Positions 26,348-37,182 of a stretch of 64,000 bases of DNA are shown piece after piece. The notes below the pieces were generated by a model, which made no database searches, had not been told where the DNA came from, and worked only from the letters and a program-made list of their open reading frames with translations. The first letter of the stretch is position 1. The number at the start of each line of letters is the position of its first letter. The DNA lies in IMG/VR virus record IMGVR_UViG_3300034374_009254, positions 37,259-101,258 of that record. The stretch is one strand, 5' to 3'. Both the position numbers and the translations under genes were made by a program. The DNA is from a virus.

Positions 26348-29067
26348 TTAAATTTATTTGTTCCTATAAATCCGCCAAAAGGAAGAGGCAAATAAGTGTC
26401 TAAAACTCCAGGGGTACTAGTTGCTTGAAACCGAACTTTACAAGAGTTTACTCGTTTTCCACAAACATCTATTCTCTTCCAAACGCCTTTTTGAGTATTT
26501 GGATTTCTACCCTTGCTCGGATTAGTTGCCTCCCAAATTCTTATATATCCATCTCCATTATAACCATCAGTAAAACTTATTTCAGTACCTTTTAGTATCG
26601 GGCCAAGAAATGCACGACTAAATGTAATTTTATATTCATATGATAAAACAGTATTACCAGAGGTCATCCCGGGAGTAAGTGTAACATTAGTTACAAGACC
26701 TGGAGAATTTAAAGTACTAGGTATTAAATAATAATTATTTATTTTTGCTAGTATCTGTGCCGCATCGTCAGCTTCCATCCAGTCTCTATTGTACGCAATA
26801 TATAAATCAAAATCTCCAGCATTAGCATTTTTGACTACTTTACTATTATAAGTTGTAGGAATATATACTGCGCTTGCTCCAGTAATAGTTTTTACTCTGT
26901 CGCCCTCTACATAGGATGTTGTTGGGCTCCAGTCAGGAAATGTTGCTGCACCTACTATTAACTCATCATTTTCATCAAAAAATAAGTTACCTCTACTATT
27001 TAAAGGAAAGGTGCACCCTCCTTGACCATTTTCAAAAAAGCCCTGATACTTCCAAGGACAGTATTTACCAATAATATACCTGTTAGGTAGTTTAAACCCT
27101 TCCAGATCTAAAGGACTGGCAAGTTCTAAAGCCATTAAAGGTCCTGTTTCTTGAGCTACTCTATTTATATAATAGGAAGCTTTTGGAAATTCTGTAGGGC
27201 GTTCAGGCAGCTGTCCTTCATTGTAAGTATACTTTAATAGTGTAGTTCTGTATGTTACTTTGCTACCTACTAGATCTTGAGCACTAAAAATACCTTCAGA
27301 CTCTAAAATATTTATAAGTAATTCTTCGTCTCTTGTACCATCTCCGTCATTCATAACGGTTCTTGCAATTCCAGGTATATTTGCTAAAGTTAAAGTGGGT
27401 CTTGAGGAAGCTCCGCTACTTTTAACATCTATACCTTCTATCATTATAGGCATAGCTACATATTCATTTAGTACAGATCCTTTGGAGTCTGGAAAATATA
27501 TATTGTCTAAAGAGCTCTCGTCGAATCCATTGTACAAAAATGCCATGTTTCCTGAAGGTAATTGAATTTCAAATAATTCAATAAAATTATCTCCAATATC
27601 CTGATCTTGTACTACCTCTATTAAATTTAGTCTGCCATCCTTTTGAACATATCCACTAATAGTCCAAGTATAGCTTGAAGAAGGGCTAAATGTGGGATTA
27701 GAGTTTGATCTAAATTCAACTTCGAATGTTGATTCTTCAGTACTGTTAAGAAAAGTGATATCAAAATAAGTAATAGTTGTTCCCGTTAAGGGAGAAACAT
27801 CTGCATTTGTAGTACTTATAACATCTATTACTCTATACGGATCATTTGGATCATTTTCTAAAATTACCCTAATTACATCCTTTTTATATACTAAAAAGTC
27901 ATTATAATTTAAAATATCAGGAGTTAATGTTAGAGAATATATGGAGGGTGCGCCGGTATTTTCGTCGTCTCCTCCTCCGGGTGGAAATGCTGAAATAGCT
28001 AGAGAATTACTAGTTATGAACTCACTGTATCCATCTCCGTCTGTAAAACTAATTGTTAAAGATAAAGAAGTTCCTAAGTCATAAGCAACTGTTGTATATG
28101 TAGCTGCATTTGCTCCTGTTATGGGGTAGCCGTTTCTATTCCATTGATATTCAAAAGTACCTAGTCCGTTACTGTCTGCAATATTTTCCGTATGAGAAAA
28201 CTCATATCCAAATCCTACTTGATTTCCATCAATTGTAACTGTGCCAGTTGCAGCAACATTGGGGGGTACATACTCTTCTACCTCAAAAGTAATTTCATCA
28301 ATAAAAGTATTCCAGCCCCCAGTAGTAGAGGCAGAAGCAGTTCCATTAACAAATTGCGGAGTAGTATTATAATGATGAAGTTTTAGAAAATATCTTCCTG
28401 GAGGACACGATGCAGTTGGTTGAATTTGTACAGCAGTAGTAGTGCTTGTTATAGATACTTGCCCGCTCGTATTTACAAAATAACTAGGATCGATTAAAGT
28501 ATTTGAGCCGCCTCCACTTACAATTCTCCACTGAAAAGTTTCAGGAGTAGCTACAGGAGCATCAGAAACATGATAAGGAGTCCAAGTACCTGCTACATAA
28601 GGAACAAGACTGGTAGGGGCAGATATATTAATAGTTCCACTAGCTCCCTGAAGAATACTAGTTCCTGCAGAATTACCATCCCAGCCAAGAGTAGAAGGAA
28701 GCCATAAAATTCTAACAGAAGCTTGCGCTTTAGTAGTTAACTCATTTCCCGTAGTTGCAGCAGTAAAAAAGTACCACCTAGCATAATGATCATTATTATC
28801 AAAATTGGTATAAGTCCAAGTTTTATCTTTCTCATTATGATCTAACCACGGAGGATCTGGATCTGGATCATTAGCTGTAGGATCTGAGTTAGGAGAACGT
28901 ACATAACGTATTTCTTTAACAATAGCGCCTTCAGTTCCTGTGTATTCTGTTTGTACATTGATAGTGTCTCCGACTTTTGCAATAATTGCGTAGTTATCAG
29001 ATACATCTGTAGTCGGGGGAACATACCCGGGACTATTTAACTCAATGTAATAATCAAATTGACTCAT
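26344..29067 (-). CDS. Minor tail protein L with long Ig-like N-terminal extension
   Basis: A 907-residue protein. The C-terminal 400 residues correspond to lambda gpL (MPIMIEGIDVKSSGASSRPT; PLMALELASPLDLEGFKLPN). They end with four cysteines, C670, C685, C869 and C876, in the contexts KYCPW, GGCTF, DVCGK and NSCKVRF. Lambda L binds an iron-sulphur cluster with equivalent cysteines. The first 480 residues have no counterpart in lambda L (232 residues) and contain Ig-like repeats and a Pro/Gly linker (AFPPGGGDDENTG). It lies between M and K, overlapping K by ATGA. Confidence 0.88.
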   Translation of the reverse strand: MSQFDYYIELNSPGYVPPTTDVSDNYAIIAKVGDTINVQTEYTGTEGAIVKEIRYVRSPNSDPTANDPDPDPPWLDHNEKDKTWTYTNFDNNDHYARWYFFTAATTGNELTTKAQASVRILWLPSTLGWDGNSAGTSILQGASGTINISAPTSLVPYVAGTWTPYHVSDAPVATPETFQWRIVSGGGSNTLIDPSYFVNTSGQVSITSTTTAVQIQPTASCPPGRYFLKLHHYNTTPQFVNGTASASTTGGWNTFIDEITFEVEEYVPPNVAATGTVTIDGNQVGFGYEFSHTENIADSNGLGTFEYQWNRNGYPITGANAATYTTVAYDLGTSLSLTISFTDGDGYSEFITSNSLAISAFPPGGGDDENTGAPSIYSLTLTPDILNYNDFLVYKKDVIRVILENDPNDPYRVIDVISTTNADVSPLTGTTITYFDITFLNSTEESTFEVEFRSNSNPTFSPSSSYTWTISGYVQKDGRLNLIEVVQDQDIGDNFIELFEIQLPSGNMAFLYNGFDESSLDNIYFPDSKGSVLNEYVAMPIMIEGIDVKSSGASSRPTLTLANIPGIARTVMNDGDGTRDEELLINILESEGIFSAQDLVGSKVTYRTTLLKYTYNEGQLPERPTEFPKASYYINRVAQETGPLMALELASPLDLEGFKLPNRYIIGKYCPWKYQGFFENGQGGCTFPLNSRGNLFFDENDELIVGAATFPDWSPTTSYVEGDRVKTITGASAVYIPTTYNSKVVKNANAGDFDLYIAYNRDWMEADDAAQILAKINNYYLIPSTLNSPGLVTNVTLTPGMTSGNTVLSYEYKITFSRAFLGPILKGTEISFTDGYNGDGYIRIWEATNPSKGRNPNTQKGVWKRIDVCGKRVNSCKVRFQATSTPGVLDTYLPLPFGGFIGTNKFK

Positions 29068-29591
29068 GGTTCATAAACTCGTCTAAATTCTGCGGTTAGA
29101 GAATGATAACTATGGTACAAATATTTTATATTATATCCCTCACACACTACTTTTATAGTTTGATTTCCATCATACTCTGGAATAATTATATCAAAGTTTT
29201 TTGCTTGATGTACATCTAGAAACTTTGCTATAAGATTAATATCTTCTTTAGTTCTATTAGAAAAAGATACTCCAAACATATCTCTTTTAGAGTTTGTTCC
29301 ATCTATAGCTCTTTGTTCATATCCATCTCCAAATTTTGCGGTCAAAATATTAAAATTTGAAGCCCTACTTAAACCCCTATCAAAAGTATAGAAAGAATCT
29401 GTAAGAGGAACTCCTCCAGATATAGCATCTGCAGGAACTTTTAGTATAAATATCTCTCCATAAGAGGATGTCCCTCCTGCAGTCCCGGGATCAATGCTCC
29501 ATGCTCCTATTACGGCATTATATACATATGTTACTCCATTGTATGTATAAGTATCGCCATTTGAAGGACTACCTGGGAAATCTGCTGCCAT
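29064..29591 (-). CDS. Minor tail protein M-like with added N-terminal module
   Basis: A 175-residue protein. Residues from about 80 match the phage minor tail family of lambda gpM (TAKFGDGYEQRAIDGTNSKR, then DMFGVSFSNRTKED). The first 35 residues (MAADFPGSPSNGDTYTYNG) are instead the module that begins two fibre genes of this cluster. Such a fusion onto M is unusual and may display or dock a fibre at the tail tip. The start codon follows AAGGAG, and the stop overlaps the L start. Confidence 0.85.
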   Translation of the reverse strand: MAADFPGSPSNGDTYTYNGVTYVYNAVIGAWSIDPGTAGGTSSYGEIFILKVPADAISGGVPLTDSFYTFDRGLSRASNFNILTAKFGDGYEQRAIDGTNSKRDMFGVSFSNRTKEDINLIAKFLDVHQAKNFDIIIPEYDGNQTIKVVCEGYNIKYLYHSYHSLTAEFRRVYEP

Positions 29592-29601
29592 TTAAGTCTC
29601 C

Positions 29602-32600
29602 TTAATTATCCTCAAGAGCTGCAATAGCTGCTTGAAAAGCCCCATAATCTGGAGAAGCCGCTGCAATTTCTTTCAACTTTGCTGTAGAGATGAGTCGAGT
29701 AGAGGTGCTGGGTGCCCCTCCTGCTTGGTGTTGAGCTACTTTTATATTTCCACTATCAGAGTAAATTGTATTATCTGACAAGTATAAATGTCTTATCTTA
29801 TATTCAGCAGACCCTAAATCATATTGAGCATTTGTATCCGGGATTAAGCTTCCTGACATTCCTAAAGCAGGAAGATTCCCTGTTAAAGCCGATGCATCTA
29901 TAGTTGTGCCTGCTTTAATTATTTGGGTGACTTCCGAAATTGGAGACCGTTTTAAGTTAAAAGTATATACATATACATTTGAGCCGGGCACTGTATCAAC
30001 AGGTATTTCCCAATCATAATAATAATTAGGATCTCCTGCAAAACTTACTGCTGTAAAAGTGGCAGCGCCAGTTGCTTTCAATGTTGTATTTGCTGGGAAG
30101 TTGCCGTTGGCATCAGTTTCACCAGATATCGCGGCACCAGTTAGCAGCTCGAAAGAATCATCTTTTTTAATTGATGCAAATTTTTCATTAAAAGGAGATT
30201 CTGTTGGAGCTCCAGGCCCATTAGTTCGTATAACTAATTTATTTCCTGTTTGCCAATCTACATAAGCAACTCCTCCTGTGCCTTCACCTCCAAAGTCCAT
30301 AGTTTCGCCAAGAACAAGTTGTCCTGACGAATCTGTGCTTAAAGTTTGATCGCCCATAAAAATGGTATTATTATCTAAGTACAAATATCTCCATTTTTGG
30401 GTAGCACTTCCTAAATCGTAACTTACACTGGTTGAGGGAAGGAAATGAGTATCTAACCGTAAGTTATTATTAGAATCAAAATCTAAAGTGCTAGTTCCAT
30501 CTGTAATGCTAGAACTACTGCCGCCCGACCCTGCATCACTCGTATAAATTGTTCCTGCCATTGCGGAGTGGTTTTCGTCCACATAATAGAGAGTAGAAGG
30601 AGCATCTAAAGGTACAGTAAATGAAACCCTATCTCTATCCGCTCCATTATTTGTTACTCCATCTGTAGCCCCTAAAACATTTGCCGCATCATAAGCCCCT
30701 GAAGTACTTTGAATCCATAAAGGATGTCCACTGCTTAGTTCAAAATTTCCAAAATCTGCATAGACTTCTGTAGAATCTCCTGAATTATTTCCAAGGTCAA
30801 GTACTCCTAAAAGAGCTACCCACCGATACTGTCCTGTGGTTGTAAAAGTATAACTATACGAAGTAGCAGAACTACTCGTGCCAATGTAGTATCCTTCGCT
30901 ATTTTGAGGATAGGCTCGATAAAAGCCTCCATTTGTTATATCTACTAGCCAAAATTGTGCGCGTACTTCTTTTTCACTAGTTCTTTCATGATAAGAATTG
31001 ATTTTTTCCCAAGTAAGTACATATCCTTCTTTTACATTAAAAGTAGGGGAAGCTGTATAAGCTTTTCTATACCAGTTACTAGACAACAGAAAGTATGTTT
31101 TTGTATAAAGCCTTACATAATTTCCCGCTCCTGCAGCTGTAAATACATAAACACCTTGAGTTGTAGTTTGTGAGTTTCCTTCAAACTGTGTATCTGTATG
31201 CGCTTGGGCTGGAAAAGTTTGACCATTTATACTATCCGCAGAAGTAATATAGTTACTGCTAGAAAAGGCCCAGCCGTCTGAACTGGTAATAGGACTTAAA
31301 CTGTCAAAATCACCCGGATCAAAATAATATGTTATACCCTTTTGAAGATATAGATCAGGATTTGTTCTTGCAACGGGAAATCCTGCCCCTGAGAAAGAAA
31401 AAGCAGAAGGAGTTCCACTAGTATAAGTAGGCTCGACATCAAATACAATTGAACTTGCACCATCAGCACCATCAGCACCATCTACTCCATTTACGCCGCG
31501 TAAATCTCCTGTGCTAAAACCTAGTCCATCATCAGAAGTAAATGTTACAGTACCTGTACTTATATCGTAAGAGCCCCCAGTAAACCCGGTGCCATCAGTT
31601 CCATTAGTACCATCTGCTCCATCAACTCCATCAGCACCATCTGCTCCAGCAGGTCCCGTAGCCCCAGTAGGGCCAGTAGGACCAGTGGGACCAGTGGGCC
31701 CTTGCGGGCCTACCACTGTTCCGGCATTAATAGTTGTACTATCTGCAAGAGTAAGAATTAAATCATCATTTGCATTTACTGTCGCTGAAGAAATACCTCT
31801 ATTTCCATCGCCACGTAAATCTCCTGTGCTAAAACCTAGTCCATCATCAGAAGTAAACGTTACGACTCCTGTTGAAACAGTATAACTACCTCCAGTAAAC
31901 CCTGTTCCATTAGTACCAGCAGGGCCGGTAGGTCCTGTCGCTCCTGTCGCTCCTGTGGGTCCAACCACCGGTCCGGCATTAATAGTTGTACTATCTGCGA
32001 GAGTAAGAATTAAATCATCATTTACATCTACTATTGCTGAAGAAATACCTCTATTCCCATCACCGCGTAAATCTGCAGTACTAAATCCTAGACCATCATC
32101 AGAGCTAAAGGTTACAATACCTGTTGAAGCAGTATAGCTACCTCCAGTAAATCCTAACCCTTGATTACCTTGTGGCCCTGTTAATCCTACAGGTCCGGCG
32201 GGACCTTGAGCACCATCTAGACCATCTGCTCCTTGAGGTCCTTGAGGGCCGGCGGGGCCTTGAATACCTGTAGCACCAGTAGGCCCAGCAGGTCCGACAG
32301 GTCCGGTAGGTCCAGTATTTCCTGTATCCCCTTTCTCTCCTTGAGGTCCCACAGGGCCTTGAGCACCCGTTTGTCCTTGAGGGCCATCATTTCCTGTAGG
32401 ACCCGTGGGTCCAATAGGTCCTTGAGGTCCTTGAGGGCCAGTATTTCCTATTGGTCCAGTTGGTCCAGCAGGTCCAGTCGCTCCTGTAGCACCAACAGGT
32501 CCAGCAGGTCCAGCAGGTCCAGTAGCTCCTGTTTCGCCTGTATCTCCTTGAGGGCCATCATTTCCTATTGGGCCGGCAGGTCCTTGAGGTCCTTGAGGTC

Positions 32601-33378
32601 CGGCGGGGCCAGTACTTCCTATTGGTCCAGTTGGTCCAGCAGGTCCCGTAGGTCCAGTTGGTCCAGCAGGGCCCGTGGGTCCTGCGGGTCCAGTAGCTCC
32701 TATATCTCCTGTATCTCCTTGAGGCCCATCATTTCCTATCGGTCCTTGAGGTCCGGCGGGACCAGTTAATCCAATAGGCCCAGTGGGTCCCGCGGGTCCA
32801 ATAGGTCCAGTAGGTCCAGTAGGTCCAGCAGGTCCTTGAGGGCCTTCTGGGCCTTCTGCACCATCATTTCCAGCAGGTCCTTGAGGGCCGGTAGGTCCAG
32901 TAGGGCCAGTTACAGAAGCTCCTGCGGGTCCAGTAGCTCCTTGAGGGCCATCATCACCTTTATCTCCTTGAGGCCCGACAGGGCCATCGGGTCCAATAGG
33001 TCCTTGAGGCCCAGTTAATCCAATAGCCCCAGTATCACCTTTATCTCCTTTAGGCCCAGTAGGTCCGGTAGCTCCAACTGGTCCTTGAGGGCCGGTTGTA
33101 CCTATACCAATAGGTCCTTGTGGTCCTTGTGGTCCTTGTGGTCCTGTAAGACCTTGAGGTCCAGTAGGTCCAGCTACTCCAGCAGGTCCTGAAGTACCGG
33201 TGGGGCCTGTGGGTCCTGCGTCTCCTGTCTCACCTTTTAATCCTGTGGGGCCAGTAATTACCCATTGCTGAGTATTTCCATCATCATAATAGATATACAT
33301 TCGAAGATTTACGCTATCAAACCATAAATCTCCATCACTTGGATTACTAGGCGCTGCTGCTGAAACTGTTGCTGCCAT
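29602..33378 (-). CDS. Collagen-like tail fibre with degenerate plastocyanin-like domain
   Basis: A 1258-residue protein. Residues 1-45 carry a [20 protein letters not shown] domain. Residues about 46-405 are nearly uninterrupted Gly-X-Y repeats ([10 protein letters not shown]), with further short Gly-X-Y runs near 475 and 560-640. These are separated by repeated blocks [17 protein letters not shown] domain near residues 700-945 ends [12 protein letters not shown], where an Asp replaces the cysteine of the related domain in the 588-residue fibre. The C-terminus has two [16 protein letters not shown] motifs. It is inserted between tape measure and M. Probably a trimeric fibre. Confidence 0.85.
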   Translation of the reverse strand: MAATVSAAAPSNPSDGDLWFDSVNLRMYIYYDDGNTQQWVITGPTGLKGETGDAGPTGPTGTSGPAGVAGPTGPQGLTGPQGPQGPQGPIGIGTTGPQGPVGATGPTGPKGDKGDTGAIGLTGPQGPIGPDGPVGPQGDKGDDGPQGATGPAGASVTGPTGPTGPQGPAGNDGAEGPEGPQGPAGPTGPTGPIGPAGPTGPIGLTGPAGPQGPIGNDGPQGDTGDIGATGPAGPTGPAGPTGPTGPAGPTGPIGSTGPAGPQGPQGPAGPIGNDGPQGDTGETGATGPAGPAGPVGATGATGPAGPTGPIGNTGPQGPQGPIGPTGPTGNDGPQGQTGAQGPVGPQGEKGDTGNTGPTGPVGPAGPTGATGIQGPAGPQGPQGADGLDGAQGPAGPVGLTGPQGNQGLGFTGGSYTASTGIVTFSSDDGLGFSTADLRGDGNRGISSAIVDVNDDLILTLADSTTINAGPVVGPTGATGATGPTGPAGTNGTGFTGGSYTVSTGVVTFTSDDGLGFSTGDLRGDGNRGISSATVNANDDLILTLADSTTINAGTVVGPQGPTGPTGPTGPTGATGPAGADGADGVDGADGTNGTDGTGFTGGSYDISTGTVTFTSDDGLGFSTGDLRGVNGVDGADGADGASSIVFDVEPTYTSGTPSAFSFSGAGFPVARTNPDLYLQKGITYYFDPGDFDSLSPITSSDGWAFSSSNYITSADSINGQTFPAQAHTDTQFEGNSQTTTQGVYVFTAAGAGNYVRLYTKTYFLLSSNWYRKAYTASPTFNVKEGYVLTWEKINSYHERTSEKEVRAQFWLVDITNGGFYRAYPQNSEGYYIGTSSSATSYSYTFTTTGQYRWVALLGVLDLGNNSGDSTEVYADFGNFELSSGHPLWIQSTSGAYDAANVLGATDGVTNNGADRDRVSFTVPLDAPSTLYYVDENHSAMAGTIYTSDAGSGGSSSSITDGTSTLDFDSNNNLRLDTHFLPSTSVSYDLGSATQKWRYLYLDNNTIFMGDQTLSTDSSGQLVLGETMDFGGEGTGGVAYVDWQTGNKLVIRTNGPGAPTESPFNEKFASIKKDDSFELLTGAAISGETDANGNFPANTTLKATGAATFTAVSFAGDPNYYYDWEIPVDTVPGSNVYVYTFNLKRSPISEVTQIIKAGTTIDASALTGNLPALGMSGSLIPDTNAQYDLGSAEYKIRHLYLSDNTIYSDSGNIKVAQHQAGGAPSTSTRLISTAKLKEIAAASPDYGAFQAAIAALEDN

Positions 33379-36300
33379 TTACGCTGCTCCGTAGGGGCTT
33401 AAAATGCCGCCTGCTCTTTTTTGATTTTGAAGTTCTCTCTGTACCGCTGCTGCAACTGCAGTTCCTAACTGATTTGCATCTTGTCCGTTGCTACTTTGAG
33501 TTCTGCTTCCAGCTCCAGAGTTATCCATACTAATATTTACGGTTACATTATTATTTTGGCCACCGCCACCTTTCATCTCTACAGGTATTTCTCTGCCGTT
33601 TGGTAATGGTACTACTGCTTCTGTTCCGTGCATGATTACAGGATACCCTGCATTCGGCCCTTTAAAGACACCTCCGATTGCTGCCATTTGAGGTGCTTCT
33701 GTATAGCCTCCATATCTGTAACCTCGTGGCTTGACGATTCCACCGTATCTCATCTTTGGACCGCTTGGGGACGCAACTCCACCATCTGCCATTCCCATTG
33801 CTGCCATAATTGCTCTTTGAATAAGAAGTTTAATTATTATTCTCATAATGTCGGCAATCATTGCTTTTGCCATCTCGCCAAAAGCTTGTTTTACTGATTT
33901 AGTCCCATCCATAATAGACATAAAGGCATCTGTGAAGCCTGAAGTAAGAGTATCAGGCATATTAGCCATGTACTCATTCAACTCACCGTCTCCAAAAGTA
34001 TCATTTAATTTCTGCTTCATTATCTCTAGCTGTTCATTTGCAGCCGCAAGTCCATCACTCACCTCGGAACTTGCTAAAGTTTTCGCAGTATCTCTCATAG
34101 AGCCTTCACCAGTGTCTCCATAAGCGTCTGCTTGTGTTTCTAGCCTGCCGGCCATTTCGTTTGTTCTTGTAACTAGAGAATCTTGAGAGGGATCTTGCTT
34201 ATCCTGTCTTAATGCTTCTGATCGTTCCAAAGCTAGTCGTCGAAGTCTTGTTGCTTCAAGATCTGTTTGTAGCGCTAAAAGATCGTATTCTAAATCAATT
34301 GCTTGATTTTTTGCTGCTAGTTGCGCTGCGGACTGTTGCTCCATTCTAGCTATTAAAGCTTCCTGTGCTGCTATTTGGTCTTTTAGAGTTAGTCCTTCAT
34401 TAATAAAGCCTCCCTGCATAGGAGTTCGACTTCTTTCTCTGCTTGCTGCATTTATTTCTCTTTGAAGTTGCTTATCCTTAAGATCTGCAATATTTTGCTC
34501 CATCTGTAGACGCTTACTGATAACATCATTTAGAGTTTTTGCTACTTGTGTTAATTGTATTTCTTTTTGCAATAAATCTGCTTGTTGATCAAGGTCTCGT
34601 AATTTCATTGCAACCGTTTCTTGTTCTTGTTTTATTTCAAGAATAGCTTTTTCTTTCTCAATTTGCTGTTCTAGTGCATATATTACTTCATCTCTCGCAG
34701 CTACTTCGTCTGCATTTAATAAAGCTCGAGTTTTTTGTAAGTATCTCAATTCATTTTCTTTAAGAGCAATTGAAGCCATTGCGGCTAGTTCATCGTCTAA
34801 AAACTTTTGTCTAGCCTGTGCGAATCTATCTAACATTCCTGCTGTTTTTTCACGCCTAATAGCATCTTCGTTACCCAAGCGTATAGCGTCTCTTCTATTC
34901 GAAATTTCGTCTTGCACAAATGCTAAGAATTGGTCGTTTGTCATACCCATTTTTTCGGAGAGAGCATCTAAATCTTTTTGAAGTTTTTCGGATAAAGCTC
35001 CTGGGCCTATCTTATTTTGAGCATCTTTGAGTGTCTTTTGAATTTGTAATATTTTCATTGAAAGAGACGCAGGATCGCTAGGATCTCGCATTGCATCCTC
35101 AAGGCCGGTTAGTTGTTCTTCAAAAGACGTTAAAGTCCCTAAGCTATCATTTGCAGCACTTTGTAATTCTGCGAAAGATTCTGCCCAAGTATTTATAGGC
35201 TGCTGAAGTATTTGAGCAACTCTAGGAGAGACAGTGGCTAGCTTTTCTAACTCGGGATTTAGCTTCTTCAAAAGTTTGTTAGCTTCGTCTGTTGCACCAC
35301 TAGCCTGCATACGGGCAATATCGGTAACTTTCTCCATTATACTTTCTAAGGGAAGAGTTGCCATGGCAGTTATTCTCATACGATCTTGTTTTGCAAAAGC
35401 TTCTAAAGCATCTTTATCGTCACCTGCCTTTAATGAATTGAATCCTTGCTTTTGAACTTTGTTCATGCCTTTTACAATTCCATCAATATCTCCCGACATA
35501 TTTTTAATAGCGTCTCCTGCGCTGTCTGCAGCAGATTTTAATTCTTTATGTTTTTCTATTAAAACTGAAGTTTGAGCTAAAGCTTTTCCAAGGTCTGAAT
35601 TTTTATAGGTATCTTCCATACCAAAAAACTTTGCTACCTTTCTGAACATGCCGTCTAATGCTTGGGTAAACTCCATAGCAAGACTACCAAATATTTGAGC
35701 CAGTCCAACTACGGATAGAATTCTTACTACTTTCATGAAAGCATTTCCAACTGCATTTGCCATATTTATCATAGCAGTTGTAGCTGTTCTGGTTGCAGCT
35801 ACCAAGCCTGACAGCATAATTTTTCCAAACGTCTGAATATTTTTAAAACTTAACTTCCATCGACCTTCTGTAATCTTGACCCTACTATCTATCTTGGCAA
35901 ACGCCGAGTTCATTTCTTGAACTACTGAAATATGTACACCCTTAAATACTCCGGACATTACTCTACCAGAAGCATCAACATTTTGCTCTGCTTTTTTCAA
36001 GAATCTTTTTAAGTTGGCTTGATCTACTTTTGCAAGACTATCTATTCCCCCTGCAGCTACTTTTTTCAACAATGCACTACTTGAGCCTTGGTCTAAAGCT
36101 TTTTGTGCAGATCCTTGAAGAGTTTTTTTGGCGGCCTCTTTTAGTTTTTTCTGGGCTGCTTCGGAACGCTCAATTTGAGTTCGATAAGCTTCCATGTCAT
36201 TTTTTGCCTGAGTCGCAGCCTTGCTATGGGAAGCCGCCCAGTCATCAACTTTTGCTTGAAGTCCTGATAAATTAAACGCCGCTTTTAAAATAGATAAAGA

Positions 36301-37182
36301 AAATAGTCCAAAAACTGTAATAGTAGCTGCAATATTATTAGAAATAATATCAGCTATTCCTGATATTACAGGTAAGAATTTTTGAGTGACTGTCTTAATT
36401 AAATCTTCAAATGCTTTATCTAACTTAATGAACGGGTTGGCCGCCGCTTCATTTTGAAAAATTTCATCTAATTGTCTTTGAGTTTCTAATAAGACTGCTT
36501 GGCTTCTTTGCGCCTCAGTTAGAGCTTTAGCTTCTAGACCTAATGCATCTGCGTAGCTTTTAGTTGCTCTTTCCAGTCTTAAAGTAATTCCTAATTCGTC
36601 TAAAAGTTCAGGTTCTGCTTTAGATACGCCTCGTACCAGTCTATCAAAAGCATCTGCAAAATCTCTACCAAGAGCTACAGAGGCTCTCATTGCACCCTCT
36701 GCTAATTTATTTAATTGCTCTGGAGAAAACCCTTTTGCTGTACCAATAGCAGCAGCTTGAGCAGCTTCTCTGAAACCTAACATTCCTTGGCTTGCTTCTC
36801 TTAATCCGTTAGTAACAGAAGCCATTGCAATACCTGTTGTTTGTGCAAAAGAAAGTTGACTTTTTTCCAAGTTTTCTAGTTGAGACGCATTTTTAAAAAA
36901 GTTAAATGCAGCACTTAATGCAAATAAGTTAGCTGCAAGAGTTGCATACGCAGGAACAAGGCCCCCAGTTATGCCTTGAGCCATCTTAGAAAAGTTTTTT
37001 GTACTATTTGAAGAAGTACGTGCAGTCCCTTTTAGCTGTCTTTCAGCATTTCTAGAACTAGTTTCTAATCCTTCTGTTGCTGCATCTGCTCCTTTTAAAG
37101 CTTTTTCTAGCTTTTTAGCAGAGACCGTGGCTTTTTGCATTTTGCCATTGACTTCAATATCAATTTGTATTTTTTTCGCCAT
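33379..37182 (-). CDS. Tail tape measure protein
   Basis: A 1267-residue tape measure protein; length sets the tail length, and it enters the tube lumen. Seen: a basic N-terminus (MAKKIQIDIEVNGKMQKATV), several hydrophobic helices (residues about 85-115 and 290-310), long charged coiled coils from 590 to 1000, and a C-terminus with GGVFKGPNAGYPVIMHGTEA, typical of lambda gpH-like proteins. It directly follows the tail chaperone genes with a TAATG overlap, the usual place. The size would imply a tail of roughly 190 nm if about 0.15 nm per residue holds. Confidence 0.93.
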   Translation of the reverse strand: MAKKIQIDIEVNGKMQKATVSAKKLEKALKGADAATEGLETSSRNAERQLKGTARTSSNSTKNFSKMAQGITGGLVPAYATLAANLFALSAAFNFFKNASQLENLEKSQLSFAQTTGIAMASVTNGLREASQGMLGFREAAQAAAIGTAKGFSPEQLNKLAEGAMRASVALGRDFADAFDRLVRGVSKAEPELLDELGITLRLERATKSYADALGLEAKALTEAQRSQAVLLETQRQLDEIFQNEAAANPFIKLDKAFEDLIKTVTQKFLPVISGIADIISNNIAATITVFGLFSLSILKAAFNLSGLQAKVDDWAASHSKAATQAKNDMEAYRTQIERSEAAQKKLKEAAKKTLQGSAQKALDQGSSSALLKKVAAGGIDSLAKVDQANLKRFLKKAEQNVDASGRVMSGVFKGVHISVVQEMNSAFAKIDSRVKITEGRWKLSFKNIQTFGKIMLSGLVAATRTATTAMINMANAVGNAFMKVVRILSVVGLAQIFGSLAMEFTQALDGMFRKVAKFFGMEDTYKNSDLGKALAQTSVLIEKHKELKSAADSAGDAIKNMSGDIDGIVKGMNKVQKQGFNSLKAGDDKDALEAFAKQDRMRITAMATLPLESIMEKVTDIARMQASGATDEANKLLKKLNPELEKLATVSPRVAQILQQPINTWAESFAELQSAANDSLGTLTSFEEQLTGLEDAMRDPSDPASLSMKILQIQKTLKDAQNKIGPGALSEKLQKDLDALSEKMGMTNDQFLAFVQDEISNRRDAIRLGNEDAIRREKTAGMLDRFAQARQKFLDDELAAMASIALKENELRYLQKTRALLNADEVAARDEVIYALEQQIEKEKAILEIKQEQETVAMKLRDLDQQADLLQKEIQLTQVAKTLNDVISKRLQMEQNIADLKDKQLQREINAASRERSRTPMQGGFINEGLTLKDQIAAQEALIARMEQQSAAQLAAKNQAIDLEYDLLALQTDLEATRLRRLALERSEALRQDKQDPSQDSLVTRTNEMAGRLETQADAYGDTGEGSMRDTAKTLASSEVSDGLAAANEQLEIMKQKLNDTFGDGELNEYMANMPDTLTSGFTDAFMSIMDGTKSVKQAFGEMAKAMIADIMRIIIKLLIQRAIMAAMGMADGGVASPSGPKMRYGGIVKPRGYRYGGYTEAPQMAAIGGVFKGPNAGYPVIMHGTEAVVPLPNGREIPVEMKGGGGQNNNVTVNISMDNSGAGSRTQSSNGQDANQLGTAVAAAVQRELQNQKRAGGILSPYGAA

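Noticed and set aside
32233-33018. Long plus-strand frames opposite the collagen-like gene.
   Set aside because: They are complements of the Gly-X-Y repeat (Ser/Arg-rich low complexity) without starts or neighbours on that strand.
31600-33200. Regular short repeats that might be a CRISPR array.
   Set aside because: The period is 9 bases and in frame with Gly-X-Y codons; there are no spacers.
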